Shown one piece after another: positions 1-8,159 of a stretch of DNA of 64,000 nt. How positions within the stretch are numbered: the stretch's first letter is position 1; every line of letters starts with the position of its first letter. The translations under genes were made by a program, and so were the position numbers. The notes beneath the pieces are model-generated. The model saw only the letters and a program-made list of their open reading frames with translations, ran no database searches and was not told the DNA's origin. The stretch is from contig NZ_BOOH01000068.1 in the NCBI RefSeq assembly GCF_016863135.1, positions 1-64,000 on the forward strand, written 5' to 3'. This stretch comes from Planobispora longispora. Its GTDB lineage: Bacteria > Actinomycetota > Actinomycetes > Streptosporangiales > Streptosporangiaceae.

Positions 1-60
1 ATCTCTCCGCTGGAGGTCGACGACCTGCTCCGGGTCACCCCGTGGCCGCAGGCCGTCTGA
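1..60 (+). CDS. C-terminal end of an unidentified protein (partial)
   Basis: The first 60 bases read open in frame 1 and end in TGA at 58-60, giving a 19-residue tail with a hydrophobic/acidic helix followed by a Trp-Pro stretch. Base composition is coding-like. The gene starts outside the window and the visible piece is too short to assign a family. It converges on the NmrA-type gene at 85-909. Confidence 0.5.
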   Translation: MSPLEVDDLLRVTPWPQAV

Positions 61-84
61 CCGTCCGCTCCCGGGGCCGCCCGA

Positions 85-909
85 TCAGGGGCGGAACGCT
101 CCGGCGTGCTCCGCGGCCCACTGCGCGAAGCTGCGCGCCTCCCGGCCGGTGATCTCCTTCACGGTCGGGACCACCGTGTAGCCGGCCTCCGGCGTGTCGC
201 CCAGGGCGCCGACGAGGAACTCGACGGTCTCCTCGCCCATGCCGTCGGCACGCCACTTGGCCCGAGCCTCGTCCACGCTCAGCTCCACGAACCGCACCTC
301 CCTGCCGACGGCGGCGCTCAAGATCGCGATCTTCTCCCTGAGCGTGATCGCCTCGGGGCCGGTCAGCGTGTACGTCCTGCCTCCGTGTCCCCCCTCGGCC
401 AGCACGGTCGCGGCCACGGCGGCGATGTCGCGCTCGTGCACCAGCGCGCTCAGCCGGTCGCCGAACGGCTCCTTGATGACGCCTTCCGTCTTGATCGTCT
501 GAGACCACCAGCGCAGCGTGTTGGACATGAACTCGACCGGCTCCAGCAGCGTCCACTCGACGTCCGCGGCGGCGAGCGCCTGCTCCAGATCGCCCTCGGC
601 GCGTCCGCCGAGCACCGTGACCCGGCGCACGCCCGCCTCGGTGATCAGCTTCACCAGACCGGCGCCGTCCGGCAGGGGCCGGTAGTCGTCACCGGCGAAG
701 TTGATGAGGTGCGCGGCCTCGACGCCGTCGAAGACCCCGGCCAGCGAGTCGAGCCGGGCGAGGTCGCCGGCGACGACCTCGACGCCCTCGGGCAGGCCCG
801 CCTCGGCGGGGTTCCTGGTCAGGGCCCGCACCGGCCGTCCGGCGGCGAGGAGCTCCTCGACGACGAGACGGCCGACGGTCCCGGTGGCACCGGTGACGAG
901 GAAGGTCAT
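85..909 (-). CDS. NmrA-like atypical short-chain NAD(P)-binding protein
   Basis: The 274-residue protein opens with a Rossmann dinucleotide site, TGATGTVG, at about residues 6-13, followed by an R-rich second strand (ALTRNP) that favours NADP(H). It lacks the classical YxxxK pair at the usual SDR position. That combination is typical of NmrA/HSCARG and NAD(P)H:quinone oxidoreductase 2-like proteins, which act as redox sensors or quinone reductases. The ATG at 909 is preceded by AAGGGG at a normal spacing. An inverted repeat lies 30 nt upstream (940-963), so the gene is probably under its own repressor. It is divergent from the two-component pair. The family is fairly sure; the substrate is unknown. 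Confidence 0.8.
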   Translation of the reverse strand: MTFLVTGATGTVGRLVVEELLAAGRPVRALTRNPAEAGLPEGVEVVAGDLARLDSLAGVFDGVEAAHLINFAGDDYRPLPDGAGLVKLITEAGVRRVTVLGGRAEGDLEQALAAADVEWTLLEPVEFMSNTLRWWSQTIKTEGVIKEPFGDRLSALVHERDIAAVAATVLAEGGHGGRTYTLTGPEAITLREKIAILSAAVGREVRFVELSVDEARAKWRADGMGEETVEFLVGALGDTPEAGYTVVPTVKEITGREARSFAQWAAEHAGAFRP

Positions 910-939
910 GGCGAACCCCTTATCTGTTCGGAACGGAAC

Positions 940-963
940 GTTCTGATCTCAGAGTATCAGAAC
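940..963. promoter_or_regulatory. Inverted repeat upstream of the NmrA-like gene
   Basis: GTTCTGAT (940-947) and ATCAGAAC (956-963) are perfect 8-nt arms around an 8-nt spacer, 31 nt upstream of the minus-strand start at 909. Half-site echoes (CTGTTC, GAACAG) flank it. It has the size and symmetry of an operator for a dimeric TetR, MarR or HxlR repressor. No regulator gene lies next to it except the OmpR-type one at 1069. Confidence 0.45.
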
Positions 964-1068
964 AGAATGCTTCATTCCACTTATTTCACGGACGAATCGG
1001 GGGCCGTCTCCGAACGGTGATCGCAAACGTTAACCGCGGCCTCACCCCGGCCGCGCTAGGAAGGAGGC

Positions 1069-1719
1069 ATGCGGATTCTGGTGGCCGAGGACGAGCGGGT
1101 CCTCGCGGACCTCATCGGCGAAGGGCTCCGGCGCGAGTCGATGGTGGTCGACGTGGTCTACGACGGCGGGGCGGCCCTGGAACGGCTCGCGGCCGACGAG
1201 TACGAGGTGCTCGTGCTGGACCGCGACCTGCCGGTGGTCCACGGCGACGACGTCTGCCGGGAACTGGCGGAGCGGGAGATTCCGGTGCGCATCCTCATGC
1301 TGACGGCGGCGGTCACGGTCGGCGACCGGGTCGCCGGCCTGGGCCTGGGCGCCGACGACTACCTCACCAAACCCTTCGCCAGCGCCGAGCTGATCGCGCG
1401 GGTCATGGCGCTCGGACGGCGCACCGCCCCGCGGCTGCCACCGGTGCTCGAACGCCACGGCGTCGTGCTCGACACCCCGTACCGGCAGGCGTTCCGCGAC
1501 GGCGTCCGCCTGTCGCTCTCCCGCAAGGAGTACGCGGTGCTGGAGGTGCTCATGCGCGCCAGAGGCGCCGTCGTCACCACCGAGGAACTGCTGGACCGGG
1601 CATGGGACGAGCAGACCGACCCGTTCACCACCGTGGTCAAGGTGACGGTGAGCAAGCTGCGGGTCAAGCTCGGCGACCCGCCCCTGATCAGGACCGTGCC
1701 GGGCGGGTACGCGCTGTGA
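1069..1719 (+). CDS. OmpR/PhoB-family response regulator
   Basis: This 216-residue protein has an N-terminal receiver domain (about 1-115) with the acidic pocket EDE at residues 7-9, the phospho-acceptor Asp51 in LVLDRDLP and the conserved Lys101 in LTKPF. A C-terminal winged-helix DNA-binding domain follows (about 125-216, with LSRKEYAVLEVL and the typical C-terminal GGYAL). The start is the ATG behind AGGAAGGAGG. Its TGA stop (1717-1719) overlaps the kinase ATG at 1719, so the two are translationally coupled. It should be phosphorylated by that kinase and act as a transcription factor. The signal and target genes are not apparent. Confidence 0.93.
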   Translation: MRILVAEDERVLADLIGEGLRRESMVVDVVYDGGAALERLAADEYEVLVLDRDLPVVHGDDVCRELAEREIPVRILMLTAAVTVGDRVAGLGLGADDYLTKPFASAELIARVMALGRRTAPRLPPVLERHGVVLDTPYRQAFRDGVRLSLSRKEYAVLEVLMRARGAVVTTEELLDRAWDEQTDPFTTVVKVTVSKLRVKLGDPPLIRTVPGGYAL

Positions 1720-2945
1720 TGCGCATGACGATCCGGACCCGGCTGACGCTGGTGTTCGGCGGGCTCTTCCTGCTCACCTCCGCCATCGTGCTGATCGCCG
1801 CGGACTACATGGTGGAGCGGGCCTTCGATGGGAGCGTCACCATGCGGTCGGGAGAGCTTCGTGACACCTCCCGGTCGTCCGCGCAGCCGCCCGAACGGAC
1901 AGGGCCCAAGCAACCGACTGAACAGACAGGACCCGAGCAACCGGCCGAGCGGACAGGACCCGAGCAACCGGCCGAGCGGTCCGCGGTCGCTCCGCGCCTC
2001 CCGCCCGACGGCGACGCCCCCCACCCCGACGTACCCGCCGAGGTCATCGTGAGAGGTCTGCGCGCGGACGTTCTCAGCTCGCAGTGGCGGACCACCCTGG
2101 CCTCGATCGCGGTCATGGGAACGGCCGCGTTCGCCCTGTGCTGGTGGTTGTCGGGCCGGGTGATGCGCCCCGTCCACCGGATCACCGACACGGCGCGGCG
2201 GTTGTCCCTGTCCAATCTCGACCAGCGCATCGGCATGAAGGGGCCCCGCGACGAGCTCAAGGAGCTCGCCGACACCTTCGACGCCATGCTGGAGCGGCTC
2301 GCCCGCGCCGCCGACGACCAGCGCCGCTTCGTCGCCAACGCCTCGCACGAGCTGCGGACGCCCCTGGCCGTGCAGAGGGCCGCGATCGAGATCGGCCTGG
2401 CCGACCCGTCGCCGGAGCGCGTCGCCGCCATGCGCGCCGAGCTGCTCCGCATCACCGAACGCTCCCAGCGGCTCATCGACGGCCTGCTGGCCCTCGCCCA
2501 GGGCGAGCGGGGCCCGCAGTCGCGGGTCCCGGTCGACCTCGCCGCGGTGGTGCGCCGCTCGGCCGACCCGCACGCCTCCCCCGACATCACCCTCGACCTG
2601 GACGTGCGTCCGGTCACGGTCCTCGGTGACGAGGTGCTGCTGGCCCGCCTCGTCGAGAACCTGATCGAGAACGCGGTCCGCCACAACCGCCCCGGCGGCC
2701 GTGTCACCGTACGGCTGGCGCCGCGCACCGGCCTGGTCGTCTCCAACACCGGGCCGCCCGTCGATCCGGAGCGGGTGGACGAGCTGTTCCAGCCGTTCCG
2801 CCGCCTGTCCCCCGACCGGACCGGCTCCGCGGCGGGCGCCGGTCTCGGCCTGTCCATCGTCGCCGCGATCGCCCGCGCCCACGACCTCGAGGTCTCCGCC
2901 GCCGCCAATCCCGACGGCGGGCTCACGGTACGGCTGGCGCTGTGA
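1719..2945 (+). CDS. Sensor histidine kinase, partner of the upstream regulator
   Basis: I place the start at ATG 1719, overlapping the regulator stop; this gives 408 residues. The order is transmembrane helix 1 (about 10-28), an extracytoplasmic segment (about 30-125), transmembrane helix 2 (127-145), HAMP (about 146-200), a HisKA domain with His210 in NASHELRTPL, and a HATPase_c domain with an N-box (NLIENAVRHN) and G boxes near GAGLGLSI. All catalytic motifs are intact, so it should autophosphorylate and transfer to Asp51 of its partner. The sensor segment is not a known ligand domain: it is Pro/Gln/Glu-rich and holds a 9-residue tandem repeat (residues 59-85). This suggests a disordered spacer or wall-contacting loop rather than a folded pocket. 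Confidence 0.92.
   Translation: MRMTIRTRLTLVFGGLFLLTSAIVLIAADYMVERAFDGSVTMRSGELRDTSRSSAQPPERTGPKQPTEQTGPEQPAERTGPEQPAERSAVAPRLPPDGDAPHPDVPAEVIVRGLRADVLSSQWRTTLASIAVMGTAAFALCWWLSGRVMRPVHRITDTARRLSLSNLDQRIGMKGPRDELKELADTFDAMLERLARAADDQRRFVANASHELRTPLAVQRAAIEIGLADPSPERVAAMRAELLRITERSQRLIDGLLALAQGERGPQSRVPVDLAAVVRRSADPHASPDITLDLDVRPVTVLGDEVLLARLVENLIENAVRHNRPGGRVTVRLAPRTGLVVSNTGPPVDPERVDELFQPFRRLSPDRTGSAAGAGLGLSIVAAIARAHDLEVSAAANPDGGLTVRLAL
1893..1973 (+). repeat. 27-bp tandem repeat inside the kinase sensor loop
   Basis: Three consecutive 27-bp units encode ERTGPKQPT, EQTGPEQPA and ERTGPEQPA, with a fourth unit beginning (ERS) before the pattern decays. The repeat is in frame and lies between the two membrane helices of the histidine kinase. 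Confidence 0.85.
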
Positions 2946-3095
2946 GCCCCGGTTCGCGGACCCGGCGGGCGGTTCGCGGACCCGGTGGGCGAACCCCCGG
3001 CCCGGTGGACGGGGCGACCGACACGATGGACGAGGCCGCCGACACGGTGGACGGGGTCACCGGCACAGCGAACGAGGGCACCGGAACGGCAGAGG

Positions 3096-3779
3096 TCAGA
3101 GGTCCAGCGCCGAGCGGCCGAAGCGGTCCCGCAGGAAGTGTCCCTGGTCGCGCAGGGCCTGCTCGTCGCCCCGGTGGACGGCCTGGGCGACCTGCCGCAT
3201 GCCGGCCTCCAGCAGGTCGAGCTGGGCCAGGAGCTCCTCGTGGGCGCTGCGCTCGCGGTCGCCGCGCCGGGCGATCGCGTAGGCGCGGGGAAGGTTGGCG
3301 TAGGCCTCCAGGCTGACCGGCAGGTAGTCGCGGATCGTCTGGGAGACGACGTGCAGGTGGTCCGGGGAGGCCGCCAGCACCTCCGCCCGCTCCAGCACTC
3401 CCCCGATCACCTCGGACAGGGCGGTCACCCGTGCCACCACGTCGTCGGGGAAGCGCCGGGAGTCCCGCACCCGGCGCAGCAGCGCGTCGAGGTCCTCCCG
3501 GAGCGGGCCCGCCTCGATCTCGGCGTGCGAGACGGCCAGCCGGACCCGGTCCGGCGGGGACAGCAGCGCGCCCACGCCGTACAGCCCCGCCACGACCACC
3601 GGCCAGAGCGTGCCCGCCAGACCGAGGAAGTGGGCCAGGAGACCGGCCAGGGCCAGCGCGCAGCCGACGATGTTCCTGGTCGAGCCGAGGTAGCGGAGCA
3701 CCGGCCCCGCCGTGCCCGCCTCCCCGGCCGGGACCGGGGACCGCCGGCGCCGCGGGCCCGGCCCGTCACTGGTAGCCAC
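3096..3779 (-). CDS. Two-helix membrane protein of the TelA/VWA cassette
   Basis: The 227-residue protein has a Pro/Arg-rich cytoplasmic start, then two adjacent hydrophobic helices (about 36-54 and 57-72), and a long soluble alpha-helical region rich in Leu, Glu, Arg and Ala. The helical part resembles a bundle or coiled coil, reminiscent of XpaC-like proteins found beside TelA genes, though I cannot confirm that link by eye. It is the last gene of the four-gene minus-strand set. Its GTG start overlaps the end of the VWA lipoprotein gene by 14 nt. No enzymatic motif is visible. A structural or adaptor role at the membrane is an inference from its neighbours. Confidence 0.75.
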   Translation of the reverse strand: MATSDGPGPRRRRSPVPAGEAGTAGPVLRYLGSTRNIVGCALALAGLLAHFLGLAGTLWPVVVAGLYGVGALLSPPDRVRLAVSHAEIEAGPLREDLDALLRRVRDSRRFPDDVVARVTALSEVIGGVLERAEVLAASPDHLHVVSQTIRDYLPVSLEAYANLPRAYAIARRGDRERSAHEELLAQLDLLEAGMRQVAQAVHRGDEQALRDQGHFLRDRFGRSALDL

Positions 3780-5373
3780 GGATCTCCTTGAACGCCGCGG
3801 CCAGCGAACTGTCGCGGGCGTCGAAGACGGCGCCCCCGGTCAGCTCGGCGACCTTGTTCATCTCCGCCACGTCGCTCTCCCCGAACAGCACGACGAACGC
3901 GCGGGGGCGGATGTCCGCCGGCAGCATCTCGTAGAGCCGCCGGAAGTCCTCGAACGAGGCCCCGTCGGTGTTCTCGCCGTCGGTCATGAGCACGACCGAG
4001 GTGTAGTGCTCCGGATCGGCCCGGAGACTCTCGCTGTAGGCGGCCCGCAGCCCGTCGTAGATCGCGGTCCCGCCGTTGGCGTCGAGCCCCTCGGCGTATC
4101 CCTTGATCTGCTCCAGCACCGGTCCGGGGTCGCCCTCGGGCAGTTTGAAGGTGCGCGGCGTCCCGACGCCGTCGCTGAACGGGACCATGGTCACGGTCTC
4201 GCGGCTGCGGAACCGGGAGAACGTCCCGGAGGCCGAGCGGTCGGCGCCGGTCAGCATGACCAGGGCCTCGCGCAGCGCCTCGATCCGATCGCCGCGCATC
4301 GAGCCGGAGGTGTCCAGCACGAACAGGGCGTGCGCGGGCACGCGCGCCTCGTCGAGGTAGGCGGTGATCAGCTGGTCGGCGGCGGCCCTGCGGTTGGGGA
4401 AGGGCAGCTCCAGCAGCGGCGCCGAACCGAACTCCGGCCCCGGCCTGACCTCGGGGACGACGGGCCGCCGGTGGGTCGTGGTCATGATCTCCCGCTGGGT
4501 GTCCGGCGTGCGCAGCCAGGCGGTCAGCTTTCCGTACAGCTCCCGCTTCTCCGGCGGCGCGGAGGCCAGCAGGGTCAGCGGGTAGTCGGCGGTGATCACG
4601 CCGTCGCCCGGGTAGACGAGCGTCAGGTCCTTCATGCCCAGCAGCACCGACTCGTAGTTCACGATGCCGTCCACGCCGCCCTGCCGGGCGTAGACGTCGG
4701 CCAGCCAGCCCGACGACCCGGCGGTCAGCCGCTGGGCGGAGAAGAACTCCTTCAGCTCCGGCGTGACCGCCGACACCTGCGCGGCGTCCAGCGCCTCCCC
4801 GGCGTCCGACAGCGCGGCGGCCACGCCGACCAGCGCGGAGAAGCCCGAGTTGGAGGAGGCCGGGTTCGCCATGCCGAAGGTGAACTTCCCCTCCCGGGCG
4901 GCGGTGGCGATCTGCTTCCAGGTGGCCTTCCCGTCCTGCCAGCCGAGCTCCCGGGCCTTGGCGCCGCTCAGGCCGAGCAGCACGGGAGAGACCATGATCT
5001 TGGTCTGGGTGGACAGCCGGGCGGACGCCCCGTCGATCAGCGACAGGTAGCGGTTGGAGGAGAACCAGACGGCGTCGTACTCGCCGTCGGCGCTGCCCCC
5101 GGCCACCTGCTCGGCCCCGTCCAGGGTGCCGGTGTAGGAGATCTTCACCTTGACCCCGGAGCGGGCCAGCATCGGCTCGAGGTCCTTGACCTCGCTCCCG
5201 GCCAGGATCCGCAGGGTGTCGGGGTCGTCGGCGACGTCCTCGCCGGGCCCGCACCCGGCCAGGCCGAGCACGAGGGCCAGGGCCAGCACCGGCGCCAGGA
5301 CCGCCCGCAGGACCGGCCCCGGCGGCCGGGCGGCCGCCGTCGCGGGAAGGAGCCCGCAAGGCGGGGCGGTCAC
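3766..5373 (-). CDS. Lipoprotein with solute-binding domain fused to a VWA domain
   Basis: The protein is 535 residues. The N-terminus is a signal peptide ending in a lipobox (GLAGC at about residue 41), so it should be lipid-anchored outside the membrane. A type-2 periplasmic-binding fold follows (about 50-330), with stretches resembling molybdate- or phosphate-type binding proteins. A von Willebrand A domain then occupies about 345-530, with an intact metal-dependent adhesion site: DTSGS, a downstream Thr, and LMTDGEN. VWA domains bind protein partners through a divalent metal. The GTG start overlaps the TelA stop by 4 nt. The same two-domain architecture is known in actinobacteria as substrate-binding and VWA domain proteins; its ligand is not established. 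Confidence 0.88.
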   Translation of the reverse strand: MTAPPCGLLPATAAARPPGPVLRAVLAPVLALALVLGLAGCGPGEDVADDPDTLRILAGSEVKDLEPMLARSGVKVKISYTGTLDGAEQVAGGSADGEYDAVWFSSNRYLSLIDGASARLSTQTKIMVSPVLLGLSGAKARELGWQDGKATWKQIATAAREGKFTFGMANPASSNSGFSALVGVAAALSDAGEALDAAQVSAVTPELKEFFSAQRLTAGSSGWLADVYARQGGVDGIVNYESVLLGMKDLTLVYPGDGVITADYPLTLLASAPPEKRELYGKLTAWLRTPDTQREIMTTTHRRPVVPEVRPGPEFGSAPLLELPFPNRRAAADQLITAYLDEARVPAHALFVLDTSGSMRGDRIEALREALVMLTGADRSASGTFSRFRSRETVTMVPFSDGVGTPRTFKLPEGDPGPVLEQIKGYAEGLDANGGTAIYDGLRAAYSESLRADPEHYTSVVLMTDGENTDGASFEDFRRLYEMLPADIRPRAFVVLFGESDVAEMNKVAELTGGAVFDARDSSLAAAFKEIRGYQ

Positions 5374-6632
5374 CGGCCCGCCTCCGCGGCCCGGTCCAGG
5401 TAGGTCTTGGCGTGCTCCAGCTCGCCGCTGAGGCTCTGGACGGTGACGGCCATGCTCTCCACGGCCTGGGCGCGGAAGGAGTCGATCATGTCCATGGTGG
5501 CGTAGACGTTGTCGAAGGCCCTGCGCAGGGCGTCCATGTCCACCGTGGTCGAGGCCGCCTGGTTCTGGATGACGCCCGCCTGGGTGCGCAGCATCTCACT
5601 GGTGGCCAGGATCAGGTCGCTCGTCGTGGCGTTGAGCGCGCTGATCTGGTCGAGCACCAGCTTCTGGTTGGCCAGCGCCTGCGCCACCGTGACCGCGGTG
5701 CGCAGCGCGGCGACCGTCGTGGTGGTCGCCCGGTCCACACCCTTGCTGAGCTCCATGTTGTTCTTGCGGACCAGGTCCAGGGCGAGGTAGCTCTGGGCGG
5801 AGACGGCCAGCTGGGTGAGGATGTCCTGGTGCTTCTGCCGTACGGTGAACAGGGCGTCGGAGCGCAGCGCGGTCGCCTTGTCCGGGTCGGCCGCGTCCAG
5901 GTGGAGCAGGCGGTCCTCGATCGCGGCGTCGAGCGCGGCGGCCATCACCGCGTACTCCTGCAGGCGGGTCATCGCCTCCCACAGGTTCGCCTTCTCGCCC
6001 TCGATCGCGGCGTTGTCCTTCAGCAGCTCGTCCTGGCCGGACTTCAGCGCCCGGATGATGTCGTCGATGTGCTTCTGCGCGCTCCGGTACTTGGCGAAGT
6101 AGTCGCGGAGCCGGTCGCCGAACGGGATCAGCCCGAGCAGCTTGCGCGTCCCGGCGGCGGCCTGCTTCGGATCGAGGTCCACCACCGTACGGCGCAGCGC
6201 CACCAGCTGCCCGGCCACCCGGCCCTGGGCGTCGGCCGCCTCCCCCTTGGCCGAGGCCAGCGCGGCGACGGGGCGTTTGAGCATGCGGTTGGCCACCTGG
6301 GAGGCGGCGCGGATCTCCGAGTCGCCCATCGAGGAGATGTCGTGGACCCTCCGGGTGAACTCCGGCGCCCGCGGGTCCAGGCCGGTCAGCTCCGCGGCGA
6401 AGTCCCGCGCCTTGGCGGCCAGCTCCTCGGCGCGGCCCTCGGGCAGCGGCAGCATGGTCGCGGCGCGCTCGGCGGGTACGGCGGTCACCGGGGCCGGCGG
6501 GGTGAGCGTCAGGGAGGGCGGGGTGAGCGTCAGGTCGCCGCCGGTCGTGCTCCCGGCCGGGTTCCCCGCCGCGCCGCCGCTCGCGCGCCCCGTCATGTCT
6601 CCGGTCGCGTTTCCGGCCGTGTCGTGGGCCAC
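5370..6632 (-). CDS. telA: Toxic anion resistance protein, TelA family
   Basis: I choose the GTG at 6632, which follows AAGGAGGA at 8-nt spacing and lies 2 nt after the upstream stop; this gives 420 residues. After a low-complexity Thr/Gly/Pro N-terminus (about 1-50), the protein is a long all-helical TelA domain with the typical FGDRLRDYFAKY and NLWEAMTRLQEYA-like segments and heptad-rich C-terminal helices. TelA/KlaA proteins are linked genetically to tellurite and other oxyanion resistance and to envelope stress, but their biochemistry is unresolved. It has no signal peptide, so it is probably cytoplasmic and works with the membrane and lipoprotein partners encoded on either side. Confidence 0.9.
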   Translation of the reverse strand: MAHDTAGNATGDMTGRASGGAAGNPAGSTTGGDLTLTPPSLTLTPPAPVTAVPAERAATMLPLPEGRAEELAAKARDFAAELTGLDPRAPEFTRRVHDISSMGDSEIRAASQVANRMLKRPVAALASAKGEAADAQGRVAGQLVALRRTVVDLDPKQAAAGTRKLLGLIPFGDRLRDYFAKYRSAQKHIDDIIRALKSGQDELLKDNAAIEGEKANLWEAMTRLQEYAVMAAALDAAIEDRLLHLDAADPDKATALRSDALFTVRQKHQDILTQLAVSAQSYLALDLVRKNNMELSKGVDRATTTTVAALRTAVTVAQALANQKLVLDQISALNATTSDLILATSEMLRTQAGVIQNQAASTTVDMDALRRAFDNVYATMDMIDSFRAQAVESMAVTVQSLSGELEHAKTYLDRAAEAGR

Positions 6633-6634
6633 GG

Positions 6635-7756
6635 TCAGGATCCTCCTTCGGCCTGCGGTACGGAACCGTCGGCGTAGAGCCGTTCGATGGTGGTGATCAG
6701 CTGCTCCAGGCGGTCGTAGGCGGGCGGCTCGACCACGTCCACCAGATCGCGGGCGATCGGCGCGCCGGTCTTGGCGGCCAGGTCGGTGAAGGCCGCCGGA
6801 TCCGCCGTGCGGAAGCCGTGCCGGGCGGCCAGGGCGCGCAGCTCGGGGTCCTCGGTCAGCAACCGCCCGACCTCTCCCGCCTGCTCGGTGAAGGGCACCA
6901 GCGTGTGCTTGCTGAGCACCGTCGGCGCGGGGTAGAGCAGGCGCATCTCGGGAGTGATCGAGCCGTCCCGGGCGAACAGGCGCGACAGGTACTGGGCCTC
7001 GTAGACGATCACCATCGGCGTCTTGCCCGAGCCCATCACCAGGTAGTCCTCGAAGGGGGCCTCGGTCGAGGACTGCGAGTAGCCCTGGTCGAGGAAGACC
7101 GGCGCGACCTTCCCGGCCGCCTCCGGCACCTGACCGGCGGCGGTGACCACGTCCTCGCCGTTGGCGACGTAGCTGGTCATCGCCAGGTACATGGCGGCGG
7201 AGTTGGAGGTCCTGACGTCGGTGGTGGTCAGCAGCACCCGCTTGCGCGCCGGGTAGGCGGTGTTGCCGGGCAGCTCGTCCCACCGGGTCCCCTTGGCCAC
7301 CAGCTCCATGTACGCGGCGACGTCCAGCACCTGGTAGCCGCGGCCGGAGTCGCGCACCAGCCCGGCCTCGGCCAGCACGCCGGCGATCGGCTCGAAGGTG
7401 GCCACCGCCATGGGCGAGTAGAACGGGGAGAAGACCCGGGTGACCCCCCGGTCCTTCCTGATCTTCTCCGCCGCGGGGACGCTGGAGGGGAAAGCGAAGG
7501 CGTAGCCGTCGAGGTCCACCTCGGTGGCGATCTGCCGGGATCCGGCGGTGTCCACCTCGACGCGCAGTCCGTGCTTTTCGAAGGCCGCACGCACCCGGGG
7601 GTCGTCGAAGAACGGTTTCTTCTCCGAACCGATCACGCCCCGCACGACCGTGGGTCCGCCGGCCCCGTTGCCGAGCACGACCGCCACCACGACCGCGGCG
7701 CCGAGCAGCAGCGCCAGGGCGATGCCGATCGACCGTCTCATCACACCCCTTTTCAT
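6635..7756 (-). CDS. Membrane-anchored solute-binding-like protein, first gene of TelA cassette
   Basis: The 373-residue protein has a positively charged N-terminus and one hydrophobic segment (about 9-29) without a lipobox cysteine. It is therefore either signal-anchored or cleaved. The remainder looks like a type-2 periplasmic-binding fold (beginning VVRGVIGSEKKPFF), with alternating strands and helices and a hinge-like segment near DVRTSNSAAMY. It is the promoter-proximal gene of the cassette: ATG 7756 follows AAAGGAG at good spacing and a 400-nt intergenic region. Together with the SBP-VWA lipoprotein, the cassette encodes two extracytoplasmic binding-fold proteins but no ABC permease or ATPase, which argues for sensing or scaffolding rather than import. 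Confidence 0.8.
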   Translation of the reverse strand: MKRGVMRRSIGIALALLLGAAVVVAVVLGNGAGGPTVVRGVIGSEKKPFFDDPRVRAAFEKHGLRVEVDTAGSRQIATEVDLDGYAFAFPSSVPAAEKIRKDRGVTRVFSPFYSPMAVATFEPIAGVLAEAGLVRDSGRGYQVLDVAAYMELVAKGTRWDELPGNTAYPARKRVLLTTTDVRTSNSAAMYLAMTSYVANGEDVVTAAGQVPEAAGKVAPVFLDQGYSQSSTEAPFEDYLVMGSGKTPMVIVYEAQYLSRLFARDGSITPEMRLLYPAPTVLSKHTLVPFTEQAGEVGRLLTEDPELRALAARHGFRTADPAAFTDLAAKTGAPIARDLVDVVEPPAYDRLEQLITTIERLYADGSVPQAEGGS

Positions 7757-8159
7757 GGAATAACTCCTTTAACCGGGATTATGTGAGGTTGAGAAAAGGG
7801 GTGCGTGCCTCATATGGGGGTACATCGGAGAATTCAGCGGCTGTTCACTCTCTCGTCATTCTTCGACATATAAGTGCCTTTGTAGCGGTTACAGGGCTTT
7901 ATGGGGGTTTTCTGCTGGCACCCGGCCCCCGCGCCGCGGGGTGCGGCCCCCCGGGCTCCCGACCCGGGAAGCCCGGCGCACAAGGGGTTCGCGGGATGCC
8001 GGCAAGGCTTTGTCTTGCGGGGGGACGCCGCGGCCCCCAGGGTGGGAGGAGGCCGCCGGATGATCCGCCGGCCGATGCGTGGCGTACGGCCTCGCGTGAC
8101 ATGGGGCCGTGCGTGACGTGAGGTCGACGCCCGGCCGCGAGGCGGGAGAAGGGACGACG
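7757..8159. other. 403-nt divergent intergenic region, no gene recognised
   Basis: This holds the promoters of the TelA cassette (minus) and the alcohol dehydrogenase (plus). The left part (about 7780-7900) is unusually AT-rich for this genome, with ATATAAG and TTTATGG-like segments, and is the likely promoter zone. The right part is very GC-rich with several possible hairpins, for example the near-palindrome at 8051-8073. I find no convincing ORF, tRNA or known riboswitch core. Confidence 0.5.

Noticed and set aside
2946-3095. Small protein in the gap with repeated GACxxxGTGGACG-like motifs
   Set aside because: Short frames there have no ribosome site or family resemblance; the motifs look like random GC-rich repetition between convergent genes.
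8051-8073. Near-palindrome that could be a terminator or small RNA stem
   Set aside because: Imperfect and within generally GC-rich DNA; no transcript end is expected there and nothing else supports an RNA gene.
7900-8100. Riboswitch upstream of the alcohol dehydrogenase
   Set aside because: I looked for cobalamin, ydaO and glycine-type core motifs and saw none.
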